A DNA stretch of 64,000 nt, taken from the NCBI GenBank assembly GCA_910574935.1, contig CAJTCU010000004.1:183154-247153 (forward strand), in the 5' to 3' direction. How positions within the stretch are numbered: position 1 is the first letter of the stretch; every line of letters begins with the position of its first letter. Shown in pieces: positions 50,146 to 59,315 of this stretch. The DNA comes from Oscillospiraceae bacterium. Its GTDB lineage: Bacteria > Bacillota > Clostridia > Oscillospirales > Acutalibacteraceae. Made by a program: the position numbers and the translations under genes. Under the pieces are notes generated by a model. The model had not been told where the DNA came from, made no database searches, and was given only the letters and a program-made list of their open reading frames with translations.

Positions 50146-51558
50146 ATGGAAAATACAACGATTAACAAAACCCCCGGTCCCCGGGATAAAAAACAGATTG
50201 CCCTCATGGTGCTGGCCTGCGCGGCGGCTGTGGCTGTCATCGGCCTGTGCGTGTGGTTTTTCTGGCTTCGGGGCTACCTGGCGGCCAGCGGCGCCGACCC
50301 CGTGTACGTTCGCTCCGTGGCCTCCATCACCGGCTCCAGCGCCAGCGCGAACCCGGTGTTCGCCGGCCTGGTGGAGCCCCAGCAGCTGACAAAGGTGAGC
50401 AAAGACGACTCCCGCACCGTGGCGGATATTATGGTGAAAGAGGGGGACCCCGTGCGGGTGGGCGACGTGCTCTTTATCTACGACACCGAGGAGATGCAGC
50501 TCTCCATCCGCCAGGCGGAGCTGGAACTGGAGGGCATCGCCAACCAGATCAGCACCCTCAAGGACCAGATTAAAACCCTGGAGGCGGAAAAGAAAAAGGC
50601 CAGCAAGGACGACCAGTACAAATATACCGTGGAGATTCAGGACACGGAGTACCAGGTAACCGTGGCGGAGTATAACCGCAGCGTAAAGCAGAGCGAGCTG
50701 GAAAAGCTGCGGGACTCCCTGGACAACGCGGAGGTTTTTTCCGAGGTGGAGGGCACCGTGCGAGAGGTGAACGCCACCCCTAAAACAGACGCCAACGGCA
50801 ACCCCCTGCCCTTTATCAGCATCCTCTCTTCCGGGGGGTACCTAGTAAAGGGCACGGTTACCGAGCTGAACCCCAACGCTATCTACGAGGGCCAGTCCGT
50901 CATCGTCCGGTCCCGGCTGGACCCAGAAACCTATTGGCAGGGCGTGGTCCAGCCCATCAACTACTCGGAAAATATCCAGGACAACACCCAGGCCAGCATG
51001 GGCTGGGGAGATAGCGGCGCGGAAAAGAGCACGAAGTATAACTTCTACGTGGCCCTGAACAGCCTGGAGGGCCTAATCCTGGGCCAGCACGTGTACATCG
51101 AGCCCGACTACGGGGTCAGCTCCCAGCGCACCGGGCTGTGGCTGCCCGCCGCCTATGTGGTCAGCGAGGGGGGCGGCAGCTTTGTGTGGGCGGCGGACGA
51201 AAACGACAACCTGGAGCGCCGGGCCGTGCTGCTGGGCGAGTATGACCAGGGGGAAGCCCTGTATGAGATTAAGGACGGCCTGGCCCCCGCCGACTACATC
51301 GCCATGCCCAAAGAGGGCCTGGTGGCAGGCGGCCCCACCACCACGGACGCCAGCGCCCAAACCGACGAGGACCTGGGCGGCGAAACGCTGGACCCCGGCC
51401 TGGGGGTGAACCCAGACACGGACGCGGCCCCAGACGCTGGCTTTAACGCGCCCGAAAACAACACGGTGAAGACAGAGGAGGGCGCAGACCCCCAGGGCGA
51501 TGAAAACACAGAGGGCTCCTCCCTGCTGGAGGACGGCGCGGAGGGCTTGGCAAGATGA
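50146..51558 (+). CDS. HlyD/MacA-type membrane fusion protein, first
   Basis: The 470-residue product has a single N-terminal membrane anchor (about residues 18-42), a lipoyl half with DIMVKEGDPVRVGDVLFIYD, a coiled-coil hairpin with a run of Lys/Glu residues around 130-185, a second lipoyl half and a beta-barrel region, and an acidic Asp/Glu/Pro-rich tail from about residue 400. It resembles MacA-like adaptors of Gram-positives. It overlaps the ABC ATPase gene by four bases (ATGA), so is part of a four-gene operon. Confidence 0.9.
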   Translation: MENTTINKTPGPRDKKQIALMVLACAAAVAVIGLCVWFFWLRGYLAASGADPVYVRSVASITGSSASANPVFAGLVEPQQLTKVSKDDSRTVADIMVKEGDPVRVGDVLFIYDTEEMQLSIRQAELELEGIANQISTLKDQIKTLEAEKKKASKDDQYKYTVEIQDTEYQVTVAEYNRSVKQSELEKLRDSLDNAEVFSEVEGTVREVNATPKTDANGNPLPFISILSSGGYLVKGTVTELNPNAIYEGQSVIVRSRLDPETYWQGVVQPINYSENIQDNTQASMGWGDSGAEKSTKYNFYVALNSLEGLILGQHVYIEPDYGVSSQRTGLWLPAAYVVSEGGGSFVWAADENDNLERRAVLLGEYDQGEALYEIKDGLAPADYIAMPKEGLVAGGPTTTDASAQTDEDLGGETLDPGLGVNPDTDAAPDAGFNAPENNTVKTEEGADPQGDENTEGSSLLEDGAEGLAR

Positions 51559-52955
51559 TGCTTGAACTGCGGAACATTGAAAAAACCTACCTCCAGGGCA
51601 AGCTGGAGGTTCCGGTGCTCAAGGGGATCTCCCTTTCTGTGGAAGAGGGCGAGTACCTGGCCATTATGGGCCCCTCGGGCTCGGGCAAAACCACCCTGAT
51701 GAATATTATCGGCTGCCTGGACAGCCCCTCCTCTGGGGAGTACATTCTGGAGGGCCAGGACATTGCCCAAATCGGCGAAAAAGCTATGTCCCAGGTGCGC
51801 CTGCGCAGCATTGGCTTTGTGTTCCAAAGCTTTTACCTGCTCTCCCGGCAGTCCGCCCTGGATAACGTGGCCCTGCCCCTGCTGTATGCCGGGGTGCGCC
51901 GCCGGGAACGGCTGGAGATTGCCCGCCGGGCCCTGGAGCGGGTGGGCCTGGGGGACCGCACCGGCTTTAAGCCCACCCAGCTCTCTGGCGGCCAGTGCCA
52001 GCGGGTGGCCATCGCCCGCTCGATTGTCAACAACCCGAAAATTCTTTTGGCCGACGAGCCCACCGGGGCCCTGGACACCCAGTCTGGCGAACAGATTATG
52101 GAGATTTTCCAGCGCCTGAACCAGGAGGGGGTCACCATTGTGATGATTACCCACGAGCCGGAAATCGCGGCCCACGCCAAGCGCACCCTGCACATTCGGG
52201 ACGGGCTTTTGGTGGACCGGGCGGGCCGCCCCACCCAAAGCCAGGCAGCGGGCCCAAAGCCCCCAAAACCAGCGCCCCAGGAGCCAAAGGCCCCTGCCGC
52301 ACCCCAGCCCGCCGGAGAAGCAGCGGCTTCCCAAAGCACCGGGGAGCCAGCCGCACCCCAGCCTGCCGGAGAGGCAGCGGCCCCCCAGCCCGCCGGGGAA
52401 TCCCTGGCCCCTAAAGAGGTCTGGAAGAAGCTCTGGGGGCGAATCAAGCCCCAGGAGCCAAAGGCCCCTGCCGCCCCCCAGCCTGCCGGAGAAGCAGCGG
52501 CCCCCCAAAGCACCGGGGAGCCAGCCGCACCCCAGCCCGCCGGAGAGGCAGCAGCCCCCCAGCCCGCCGGGGAATCCCTGGCCCCTAAAGAGGTCTGGAA
52601 GAAGCTCTGGGGGCGAATCAAGCCCCAGGAGCCAAAGGCCCCTGCCGCCCCCCAGCCTGCCGGAGAAGCAGCGGCCCCCCAAAGCACCGGGGAGCCAGCC
52701 GCACCCCAGCCCGCCGGAGAGGCAGCGGCCCCCCAAAGCACCGGGGAGCCAGCCGCCCCCCAGCCCGCCGGAGAGGCAGCGGCCCCCTCAATCACCCCGG
52801 AACCAAAGAATTCCCAAAGTCCACAGGGCTTTGGGAATTCTGAAAGCCCCGCTTTCCAGCCCATTAGCGGGAAAACCATTATCGCCGCCCTGGAACGCCA
52901 GCAGCGGGAACAAAACAGCGCCGTAAAGGGGGAGGAAACGTCTGATGAGCAATAA
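51555..52955 (+). CDS. ABC transporter ATPase (MacB/LolD type) with Pro-Ala-Glu repeat tail
   Basis: The 466-residue product consists of an ABC domain (about 1-225) with Walker A GPSGSGKT, the Q-loop, signature LSGGQ, Walker B ILLADEPTGALD and the H-loop ITHEPE, typical of the MacB/LolD/FtsE group. About 240 residues of repeated APAAPQPAGEAAAPQSTGEP-like sequence follow, built from 58-residue repeats (174 bp in DNA). Such a tail is not part of the ATPase fold; it may tether the protein or be an expanded linker. It overlaps both neighbours. Confidence 0.9.
   Translation: MMLELRNIEKTYLQGKLEVPVLKGISLSVEEGEYLAIMGPSGSGKTTLMNIIGCLDSPSSGEYILEGQDIAQIGEKAMSQVRLRSIGFVFQSFYLLSRQSALDNVALPLLYAGVRRRERLEIARRALERVGLGDRTGFKPTQLSGGQCQRVAIARSIVNNPKILLADEPTGALDTQSGEQIMEIFQRLNQEGVTIVMITHEPEIAAHAKRTLHIRDGLLVDRAGRPTQSQAAGPKPPKPAPQEPKAPAAPQPAGEAAASQSTGEPAAPQPAGEAAAPQPAGESLAPKEVWKKLWGRIKPQEPKAPAAPQPAGEAAAPQSTGEPAAPQPAGEAAAPQPAGESLAPKEVWKKLWGRIKPQEPKAPAAPQPAGEAAAPQSTGEPAAPQPAGEAAAPQSTGEPAAPQPAGEAAAPSITPEPKNSQSPQGFGNSESPAFQPISGKTIIAALERQQREQNSAVKGEETSDEQ
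52275..52796 (+). repeat. Three tandem 174-bp coding repeats
   Basis: The unit starting CCCCAGGAGCCAAAGGCCCC begins at 52275, 52449 and 52623, exactly 174 bp apart, encoding 58 residues with WKKLWGRIKPQEPKAPAA in the first two junctions. The third unit is shorter or altered after the PQSTGEP part. Multiples of three keep the frame open. Confidence 0.85.
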
Positions 52956-55212
52956 AAAAAATCTTCGGCGGCGGCTGATCATCCTGGCCGTGGCGCTGGC
53001 TGTTACGGCGGCGGCGGTTCTGGGGGCCTCCCTGTTTATTCAGTACCAGAACGACCAGAAAACCGTAACCGTGCAGCCCGCCATGCATGTGGCCTACCCC
53101 GAATATTCTGGAGAGACCAACACCCAGGGCACCGTGGTCTCTGACTTTGTCCAAGAGCTTTACGCGGACGGCAGCAAGACCATCAGCGAAATCCTTGTCA
53201 CAGAGGGCCAGGAGGTCACGGTGGGCACCCCCCTGCTGCAATATGACAAGACCCCCCTGGAGCTGGACGTGCGCGCCAAAGAGATCGCCGTGGCCCAGGT
53301 GGACGTGAAAATAGACGAGGCCAACCGCCAGCTGAAAAAGCTGCAAAACACCAAGCCCTACTCCACCCCCAGGCCCACCACCCGGCCCACGGTGCGGCCC
53401 ACCGCCCGGCCCACCGCCCGGCCCACCGCCCGGCCTACCGCCCGGCCCACCCAAAAACCCACGGCCACCCCCAGCCCCACGCCCTTCCCCACCCCAGACG
53501 TGAATGTGTACCAAAAGCTGGACCTGGACTCCATCCCCTATAAAGGCACGGGTACTTCCGAGGACCCCTATGTGTTTTTGTGCCAGGAGGGCTGGACCAT
53601 GTCCCCCGAGTTCCTCCGGCAGCTTCTGGGCCTTTCCGCCACCCCCACCCCGGTTCCCACCCAGGAGCCTACCCCCACCCCCAGCGACCCCAGCGAGCCC
53701 AGCGAGCCCAGCGAGCCCAGCGACCCCGGGGAGCCCAGCTCCGTGGGCCCGGACAGCTCCGGCGAGCCCGACCCAGGCCCCGGCAGCTCCGCCCCCGAAG
53801 AGTCTGGTCCCGAAGAGCCCCAGCCAGCCCCCCAGGCCCTTTTCTGGGAGGGTTCCCCAGAGGTTTTGGACCTTGCCAGCCAAGATGAGGAGGACGGCGG
53901 AGACGGAGAGGACCAGGACCCCCAGCCCGGCCCCGGAGAGCCTATCTCCAGCCTGGGGTCTCCCTTTGCCGCCACTTTCGAGGTACGCCAGCATAACTCC
54001 AACTACGGCCAGCTCCTCTCCTCCTTCACCCTGGACGGCCACCAGTTTTCCGCCGCTTTCAGCCTGCCCGGGCTGGTGGGGGGCACTGCCGCCGGACAAA
54101 CGGCGGTAAACCAGGCCCAGCAGCTGGCCCCCATGCAGTTTGCGGCCACGCCCAGCCCCACCCCCAGTAATAATTATAATGATATGAACTACACCTCCGC
54201 CCAGCTGAACCAGCTCATCAAGGAGAAGAAGCAGGAGATTACCGGCCTGCAGCACAACAAAAAGGTGGCCCAGCTGGAGCTGGACAAAGCCAAGCGCACC
54301 CTGGAAAACGCCACGGTGCTGGCCACCATTGACGGCCAGGTCCGCAGCCTTTTGGACCCCGAGACCGCCCAGATGGAAAACCGCCCCTTCCTGGTGGTTT
54401 CCGGCTCCCAGCAGTACTATATCTCCGGTCTGCTTAGCGAGGACCTTTTGGGCAAAATCAACGTGGGCGACATGGTCAATGTAATGAGCTATTGGGACGG
54501 CATGAGCTTCACGGCCCAAATTGTGTCCATCTCCGACTACCCGGCCCAAACCTTCAACAGCAACGGCTACTGGGGCGAGGGCAACCCAAACAGCTCCAGC
54601 TATGAGTTCACGGCCATGATTATGGACCCGGTGGAGAACATCCAGGTGGGCTACCCGGTGGACGTGACCCTGAACGTAAACAACGCCGGGGACGGGGAGA
54701 CCATATATATGGACCGGGCCTATTTCCGGGAGGACGACGCGGGCTACTATGTGATGATGGCGGGCCGGGACAACCGGCTGAAAAAGCAGTATATTGAAAT
54801 CGGCGGCCCCTCCCCCTGGGACACCCGCCGCTATGCCCTCAAGTCCGGCTTTACCCTGGACGACTTCCTGGCCTTTCCCTATGGCCCGGACGTGAAAGAA
54901 GGGGTCCGGGTGGTGCTGGAGGAAACCGGCGAACCCCCCTGGCCCGAGGACGGGGCCCTTATTGACCAAAGCTTCCTGGACCAGCTGCAAAGCGGCGGCT
55001 ACGCGGCCTATTCCCTGGGCCAAGAGGCGGCCCCTGGCGGCGAAACGGAAGCCCCCGGCGGCGAAACGGAAGCCCCCGGCGATGAGACGGGCGGCACAGC
55101 CCCAGGGGTTCAGCCCCGGGACGGGGTGCCGGAAGGGGCCGTGATCACCGGGCAAGACGAAAACGGCACCTATTTTAAAACCGAGAACGGAGGTGGCATC
55201 ATCCTTGATTGA
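52945..55212 (+). CDS. HlyD-like membrane fusion protein, second, with low-complexity insert
   Basis: The 755-residue protein has an N-terminal anchor (about 10-33), a lipoyl-like half with SEILVTEGQEVTVGTPLLQYD, then about 290 residues of low complexity, including RPTARPTA repeats near 144-165 and SEPSEPSEPSD near 250-265, before a second half with coiled coil and barrel (LNQLIKEKKQEITGLQ; DGQVRSLLDPETAQM). It ends with GGETEAPGGETEAPG repeats. A long insert between the two lipoyl halves is unusual. It overlaps the upstream ATPase gene and the permease gene. Confidence 0.85.
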   Translation: MSNKKNLRRRLIILAVALAVTAAAVLGASLFIQYQNDQKTVTVQPAMHVAYPEYSGETNTQGTVVSDFVQELYADGSKTISEILVTEGQEVTVGTPLLQYDKTPLELDVRAKEIAVAQVDVKIDEANRQLKKLQNTKPYSTPRPTTRPTVRPTARPTARPTARPTARPTQKPTATPSPTPFPTPDVNVYQKLDLDSIPYKGTGTSEDPYVFLCQEGWTMSPEFLRQLLGLSATPTPVPTQEPTPTPSDPSEPSEPSEPSDPGEPSSVGPDSSGEPDPGPGSSAPEESGPEEPQPAPQALFWEGSPEVLDLASQDEEDGGDGEDQDPQPGPGEPISSLGSPFAATFEVRQHNSNYGQLLSSFTLDGHQFSAAFSLPGLVGGTAAGQTAVNQAQQLAPMQFAATPSPTPSNNYNDMNYTSAQLNQLIKEKKQEITGLQHNKKVAQLELDKAKRTLENATVLATIDGQVRSLLDPETAQMENRPFLVVSGSQQYYISGLLSEDLLGKINVGDMVNVMSYWDGMSFTAQIVSISDYPAQTFNSNGYWGEGNPNSSSYEFTAMIMDPVENIQVGYPVDVTLNVNNAGDGETIYMDRAYFREDDAGYYVMMAGRDNRLKKQYIEIGGPSPWDTRRYALKSGFTLDDFLAFPYGPDVKEGVRVVLEETGEPPWPEDGALIDQSFLDQLQSGGYAAYSLGQEAAPGGETEAPGGETEAPGDETGGTAPGVQPRDGVPEGAVITGQDENGTYFKTENGGGIILD

Positions 55213-56488
55213 GAATATCCGCCTGTCCTTTCAGGGCATTTGGGCCCACAAAATGCGCTCGTTTCTCACCATGCTGGGCATCATTATCGGCATTGCTTCC
55301 ATTATCTCCATTGTGTCCACCATCAAGGGCACCAACGAGCAGATTAAGAACAACCTCATTGGCGCGGGCAACAATGTTACCCGGGTGCAGCTGTATTATT
55401 CCGACTGGAACAACCCCTATGAGCCCGAACCCTACGCCGCCATGCCCCTGGGCATCCCCCAGGTCAGCGACCAGGTCTACCAGCAGATTCTGGCCATGAA
55501 AAACGTGGTCTCCGCCTCGGTATACACCTGCCGCCAAAGCAGCGGGGGCTACGGCGGCAACTTTTATTATGGGTCAAAGGCGGTCTCGGGCTGCGCCACC
55601 TATGGCGTTGACAACGCCTACTTCACCACCTGCGGCTACTCTCTCAAGGAGGGGCGGCTCTTTGTGCCCAACGACTTCAGCCAGTTCCGGCTGGTGGCCA
55701 TTGTGGATACAGACACGGCCCGGATGCTCTTTGAGGGCGTGGAGGCCGTGGGCCAGGTCATCGAGTACGACGGCGTCGCCCTCACCATTGTGGGCGTGGT
55801 GGAAAAGGACGTGAAGTTCGAGCCCGTCATCAACAGCATCGAGGACTACGATAACTACGTGGGCAACACCAGCGCCGGGGGGATTTATATTCCCAACGCC
55901 GTGTGGCCAGCCCTGTACGCCTATGACGAGCCCCAGCAGGTGGCGGTGCAGGTAAGCTATACAGAGGCCATGTCCACCGTGGGCAAAGAGGTGGCGGACC
56001 TGCTGAACGCCACCATTACCCCCACCAGCACCGAAAACCAGCTGCAATATAAGGCGGAGGACACCCTACAGCAGGCCAAAGACCTGCAAGACCTAAGCAA
56101 CGCCACCAACCAGCAGCTGATCTGGATAGCCAGCATTTCCCTGCTGGTAGGGGGCATTGGGGTCATGAACATCATGCTGGTGTCCGTCACAGAGCGCACC
56201 CGAGAGATTGGCCTAAAAAAGGCCATTGGGGCCAAAAAGGGGCGCATCCTGTGGCAGTTTCTCACCGAGGCCGCCGTGCTTACCAGCCTAGGGGGCCTGC
56301 TGGGCGTGGGGGCGGGCATTGGCATGGCAGAGCTCATCTCCCACCTGGCCCAAACCCCGGTGGCTATCAGCGGTTCCGCCATTGTGCTGGGGGTGCTGTT
56401 CTCCATGGTCATTGGCATCATCTTTGGCCTTTTGCCCTCCGTAAAAGCCTCCAACCTAAACCCCATCGACGCCCTCCGCCACGAATAG
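55205..56488 (+). CDS. MacB-type ABC transporter permease (FtsX fold)
   Basis: The 427-residue product begins (M)IENIRLSFQGIWAHKMRSFLTMLG, an FtsX/MacB N-terminal helix, then a large extracellular MacB_PCD-like domain (about 40-280), and three C-terminal helices (GGIGVMNIMLVSVTER, LGGLLGVGAGIGMAELI, VLFSMVIGIIFGLLPS). The start is taken as the TTG at 55205, 11 bases after GGAGG; a GTG at 55193 overlaps that site. It overlaps the second adaptor gene and completes a MacAB-like exporter. Its stop is followed at once by REP-like repeats. Confidence 0.88.
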   Translation: MIENIRLSFQGIWAHKMRSFLTMLGIIIGIASIISIVSTIKGTNEQIKNNLIGAGNNVTRVQLYYSDWNNPYEPEPYAAMPLGIPQVSDQVYQQILAMKNVVSASVYTCRQSSGGYGGNFYYGSKAVSGCATYGVDNAYFTTCGYSLKEGRLFVPNDFSQFRLVAIVDTDTARMLFEGVEAVGQVIEYDGVALTIVGVVEKDVKFEPVINSIEDYDNYVGNTSAGGIYIPNAVWPALYAYDEPQQVAVQVSYTEAMSTVGKEVADLLNATITPTSTENQLQYKAEDTLQQAKDLQDLSNATNQQLIWIASISLLVGGIGVMNIMLVSVTERTREIGLKKAIGAKKGRILWQFLTEAAVLTSLGGLLGVGAGIGMAELISHLAQTPVAISGSAIVLGVLFSMVIGIIFGLLPSVKASNLNPIDALRHE

Positions 56489-57121
56489 CAGCGCAAGCGC
56501 TGCACCTTTAGTCGCGGAGGCGGGCAAAGCTGCGCCCTCGCCAGTGCGAACCGCCAGCATAGCCAGCGCGTTCCTCTGGACGCTTCCGGCGTTCCGCAGC
56601 GCCAGCGCTGCACCTTTAGTCGCGGGCAACGTGACGTTGCATCCAATGTCGCGGGCAGCGCCAGCGCTGCACCCTTAGTCGCGGAGTCGTTCGCTTCCGG
56701 CTCACTCGCCGGTGGTAACCGCCAGCCGAGCCAACACGTTCCTCTGGACGCTTCCGGCGTTCCGCAGCGCCAGCGCTGCACCTTTAGTCGCGGGCAACGT
56801 GACGTTGCATCCAATGTCGCGGAGGTCTCGTCTGCCGACTCGGTCGGGTCAGAACGGTCGCCACTGGCGACCTTCCCCGGGCAAAGCTGCGCCCTCGCCA
56901 GTGCGAACCGCCAGCATAGCCAGCGCGTTCTTCTGGGGGCTTCCGGCGCAACTCGTTCTTTTTTTGCTTGAGCCAATACGGGCCCCGTCCCCTTCGGCGG
57001 TGTGTGACCTCTGTCCGCGCTGGCTGGGCTAGAAGTTATCGGCGGCGAGTGAGCCGGAGCGAACGCCTCCGCGACTAATGGTCCAGCGCTTGCGCTGGCG
57101 CTGGCGCTGGCGCTGGCGCTG
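56489..57121. repeat. REP-like modular repeat array 1
   Basis: Starting right after the permease stop, hairpins CAGCGC-NN-GCGCTG and GCAACGT-G-ACGTTGC alternate with the tail TTAGTCGCGG or AATGTCGCGG and GC-rich cassettes (GGCTCACTCGCC, AAAGCTGCGCCCTCGCC, GACCGAG type). After about 57070 the tail lies in the opposite sense (CCGCGACTAATG), ending in a GGCGCT hexamer repeat (57092-57119). No gene is supported in the stretch. Confidence 0.85.
56939..57075 (+). repeat. Left arm of a perfect 137-bp inverted repeat
   Basis: Matches the reverse complement of 59540-59676 base for base as far as I can check, with the match breaking at both outer and inner ends. It contains a T7 run, a GCCAATACGGGCCCCG motif and the GTGAGCCGGAGCGAACGCC cassette. 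The pair encloses 2464 bp carrying a small ORF, a small RNA gene and the helicase gene. Confidence 0.88.
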
Positions 57122-57155
57122 CCTAAATATATATAACAAAAGGAGGCTAAATGTT

Positions 57156-57305
57156 ATGCCTACAGAAAATGAGACCAAAATCATTCAAAAGGCCACGATT
57201 TATGACATCCGCAGACTTCTCAAAAAGTCCGGAAAAGACTCCTTTACTGTGGAGGAACTCTGCGACTGGCTAGACACTATCGCGGACGACAAAGACCAAG
57301 AATAA
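57156..57305 (+). CDS. 49-residue protein of unknown function inside the inverted repeat
   Basis: A short, mainly charged and helical protein (MPTENETKIIQKATIYDIRR, ending TIADDKDQE), with AGGAGG nine bases before the ATG at 57156. It has no Cys and no membrane segment. The start lies in the first non-repeat sequence after array 1, and the stop just before array 2. I recognise no family; it could be an accessory or regulatory protein of the enclosed element. Confidence 0.6.
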   Translation: MPTENETKIIQKATIYDIRRLLKKSGKDSFTVEELCDWLDTIADDKDQE

Positions 57306-57783
57306 GCGTAACATGCCAGCGCCAGCGGCAGCGCCAGCGCTGCACCCTTAGTCGCGGGCAACGCAAGCGTTGCATCATTAGTCGCGGAGGCGTTCGCTTC
57401 CGGCTCACTCGCCAGTGCGAACCGCCAGCCGAGCCAGCGCGTTCCTCTGGACGCTTCCGGCGTTCCCCGACCCCCTCTCTCCTTTATAATTCTCTTTAAC
57501 CAATACGGGCCCCCGGAGAGGGGGCCCGTTCTTCTTTATGTTTCTCTCTAGCCAATACGGGCCCCGCCCTTTCGGCTCCTGCTAACCCTGCCCGCGCTGG
57601 CTACGCCCACGGTTTGCGGCGGCGAGTGAGCCAGGGCGAACGCCTCCGCGACTAAAGGTGCAGCGCTTGTGCTGCGGAACGCCGGAAGCCCCCAGAAGAA
57701 CGCGCTGGCTATGCTGGCGGTTACCACCGGCGAGTGAGCCGGAGCGAACGCCTCCGCGACTAATGATGCAACGCTTGCGTTGC
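57306..57783. repeat. REP-like modular repeat array 2
   Basis: Contains hairpins GCAGCGC-CA-GCGCTGC, GCAACGC-AA-GCGTTGC, GCAGCGC-TT-GTGCTGC and GCAACGC-TT-GCGTTGC, the TAGTCGCGG tail in both senses and two further copies of the CCAATACGGGCCCC motif around 57500-57575. No gene is supported. Confidence 0.8.
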
Positions 57784-57876
57784 GGTGTGTTACGGCTTCT
57801 ACCTATAGTTATAACAATATACACTTTGTACACGACTTTATAAAACACCGTAACACAACACAACACGTAACACATT
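57784..57876. other. AT-rich segment with GTAACAC repeats beside the helicase gene
   Basis: GTGTTACGG (from about 57787) is inverted as CCGTAACAC (from 57848), and GTAACAC recurs at about 57867. The segment between is strikingly AT-rich compared with its surroundings. Iteron-like repeats next to a replication helicase suggest, but do not show, an origin. Confidence 0.4.
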
Positions 57877-59304
57877 CTATCTGGAAAAACGGAAGCCTAG
57901 AAGCATAGACGCCACCGTCCCCTCCCGGGGGCTGCCTTTGGGCCGCTTTCTTTTCAGCTGCCCCAGCTGCCACAGCCCCCGCCGGAACAGGGGCAGGCTT
58001 TCTGCCCGGTGGCCGTTTTCTGCGCACCACCTCTTATACGCCTCATACACCGCCATCACCCGCTCCTCCCCTTCTGGGTCGGGGGTCAGGCAGTCCCCGG
58101 CAAACCGGGCCAGCTTGTCGCTGTCTTGGCGGTACTGCTCTGTGGCGGCCCGCACCGCTGGCGGCGGGGCAAAGCCCGTCTTGGCCCAAGACATAACGCC
58201 CTCTAGGCACCAGTTCAGCACCCCAGAAAGCTCCCCCCGCAGCCGCGCCTTTAGGCCGTGGTCCTGCTCCTCTGGGGAAAAGTGCCGCTCAAAGGGCAGC
58301 ACGTGTACCCGCCCAGACCGGAACACCGTTACATCGTCCGTGCGGGGCAGGTGGTTGGTGTTGATGAACAGCTTGAACCTGGGCCGAAACTCGAAGCTGT
58401 TCTCGTGCAGGTACCGGGCGGTCAGGGTGTCGTTGCCCGTCAGGGTCTTGACCAGGGCGGAAGAAAGCACCATCTGCTTGTCCGGCTCACTAATATTCAC
58501 GGCCCGGGCCCCGCACAGTTTTGCAATGTCCTCGCTGGGGCCCGCGCTGCTTATCCCCTGCCGCAGGGCAATGGTCTCGGGCCGGGCAACCTTGCCATAT
58601 CCCCCCAAAAGGCTCATGTAGGTCTCCATCAGCGTGCCCTTGCCGTTGCGGGTGGTGGGGCCGTACAGCAGGAAAAAGCACTCTTCCCGGGTGTCCCCGG
58701 TCAGGCCATAGCCCAGGGCCTTTTGCAGGTACCCGGCCAGCTCCCGGTCCCCGTTCATGGCCGCCAATACGGTCTCCTCCCACAGGGGGCTGGCGGCCTC
58801 TGGGTCATAGTTCACCCCGGCCAGGGTGGCCAGCATATCCCCCGGGTTGTGGGGCCGAAAGTCCCGGGTGCGCAGGTCCAGGGTGCCGTTCTGGCAGTTC
58901 AGCAGCCAGGGGTCCTGGTCAAAGTCAGAGAGCCGCGCAGGGTACACCCCTGCCGCGTCTTTCAGCACCGTTTCCCGGTAGCGGCGGTTCTGCCACTTCT
59001 CCGCGAACCGCCGGTACTCCTCCCGCTCCCGGTGGTCCAGCAGGGTCCCTGCATAGCCCAAAAGGGCGTCTGCCAGCTGCTTGCACAGCTGCATCACCTC
59101 CAGGCCGCCGGGGTCTGGCTGCCACAGCTTGCCGCTGTACACAAACCACTGCCCCCGCTGGGGCAGGTACCGGGCCACTGCCTGGAAAAAGTCTGCGAAA
59201 AGGTTTCCGCCACCCAGGTCTGTGCATGGGTAGCGGGGGTTCATTTCCGGCACGGCCAAAGCCAGCCGGGCGAAATCTACTGGATAATTTTCTTTAAAAT
59301 TCAT
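57877..59304 (-). CDS. P4/D5-family phage-plasmid replication helicase
   Basis: The 475-residue product has a D5_N-like region (about 75-195) and an SF3-type helicase domain with Walker A GPTTRNGKGT at 215-224 and motif C LFINTNHLPRTDD near 310, with a following arginine and winged-helix tail. It lacks the N-terminal TOPRIM/primase part of full P4 alpha protein (about 770 residues), so is probably a helicase only. ATG at 59304 follows GGGGGGAAG. Such genes belong to satellites, phages and integrated plasmids; no integrase or capsid gene is seen here. Confidence 0.9.
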   Translation of the reverse strand: MNFKENYPVDFARLALAVPEMNPRYPCTDLGGGNLFADFFQAVARYLPQRGQWFVYSGKLWQPDPGGLEVMQLCKQLADALLGYAGTLLDHREREEYRRFAEKWQNRRYRETVLKDAAGVYPARLSDFDQDPWLLNCQNGTLDLRTRDFRPHNPGDMLATLAGVNYDPEAASPLWEETVLAAMNGDRELAGYLQKALGYGLTGDTREECFFLLYGPTTRNGKGTLMETYMSLLGGYGKVARPETIALRQGISSAGPSEDIAKLCGARAVNISEPDKQMVLSSALVKTLTGNDTLTARYLHENSFEFRPRFKLFINTNHLPRTDDVTVFRSGRVHVLPFERHFSPEEQDHGLKARLRGELSGVLNWCLEGVMSWAKTGFAPPPAVRAATEQYRQDSDKLARFAGDCLTPDPEGEERVMAVYEAYKRWCAENGHRAESLPLFRRGLWQLGQLKRKRPKGSPREGTVASMLLGFRFSR

Positions 59305-59315
59305 GGCTTCCCCCC

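Noticed and set aside
51294..52736. 480-codon minus-strand frame opposite the ABC ATPase tail
   Set aside because: Gly/Leu-rich shadow produced by the GC-rich 174-bp repeats; the plus frame has intact ABC motifs.
52879..55155. 758-codon minus-strand frame opposite the second adaptor
   Set aside because: Shadow of a high-GC coding region with glycine runs and no domain; the plus frame shows lipoyl and anchor features.
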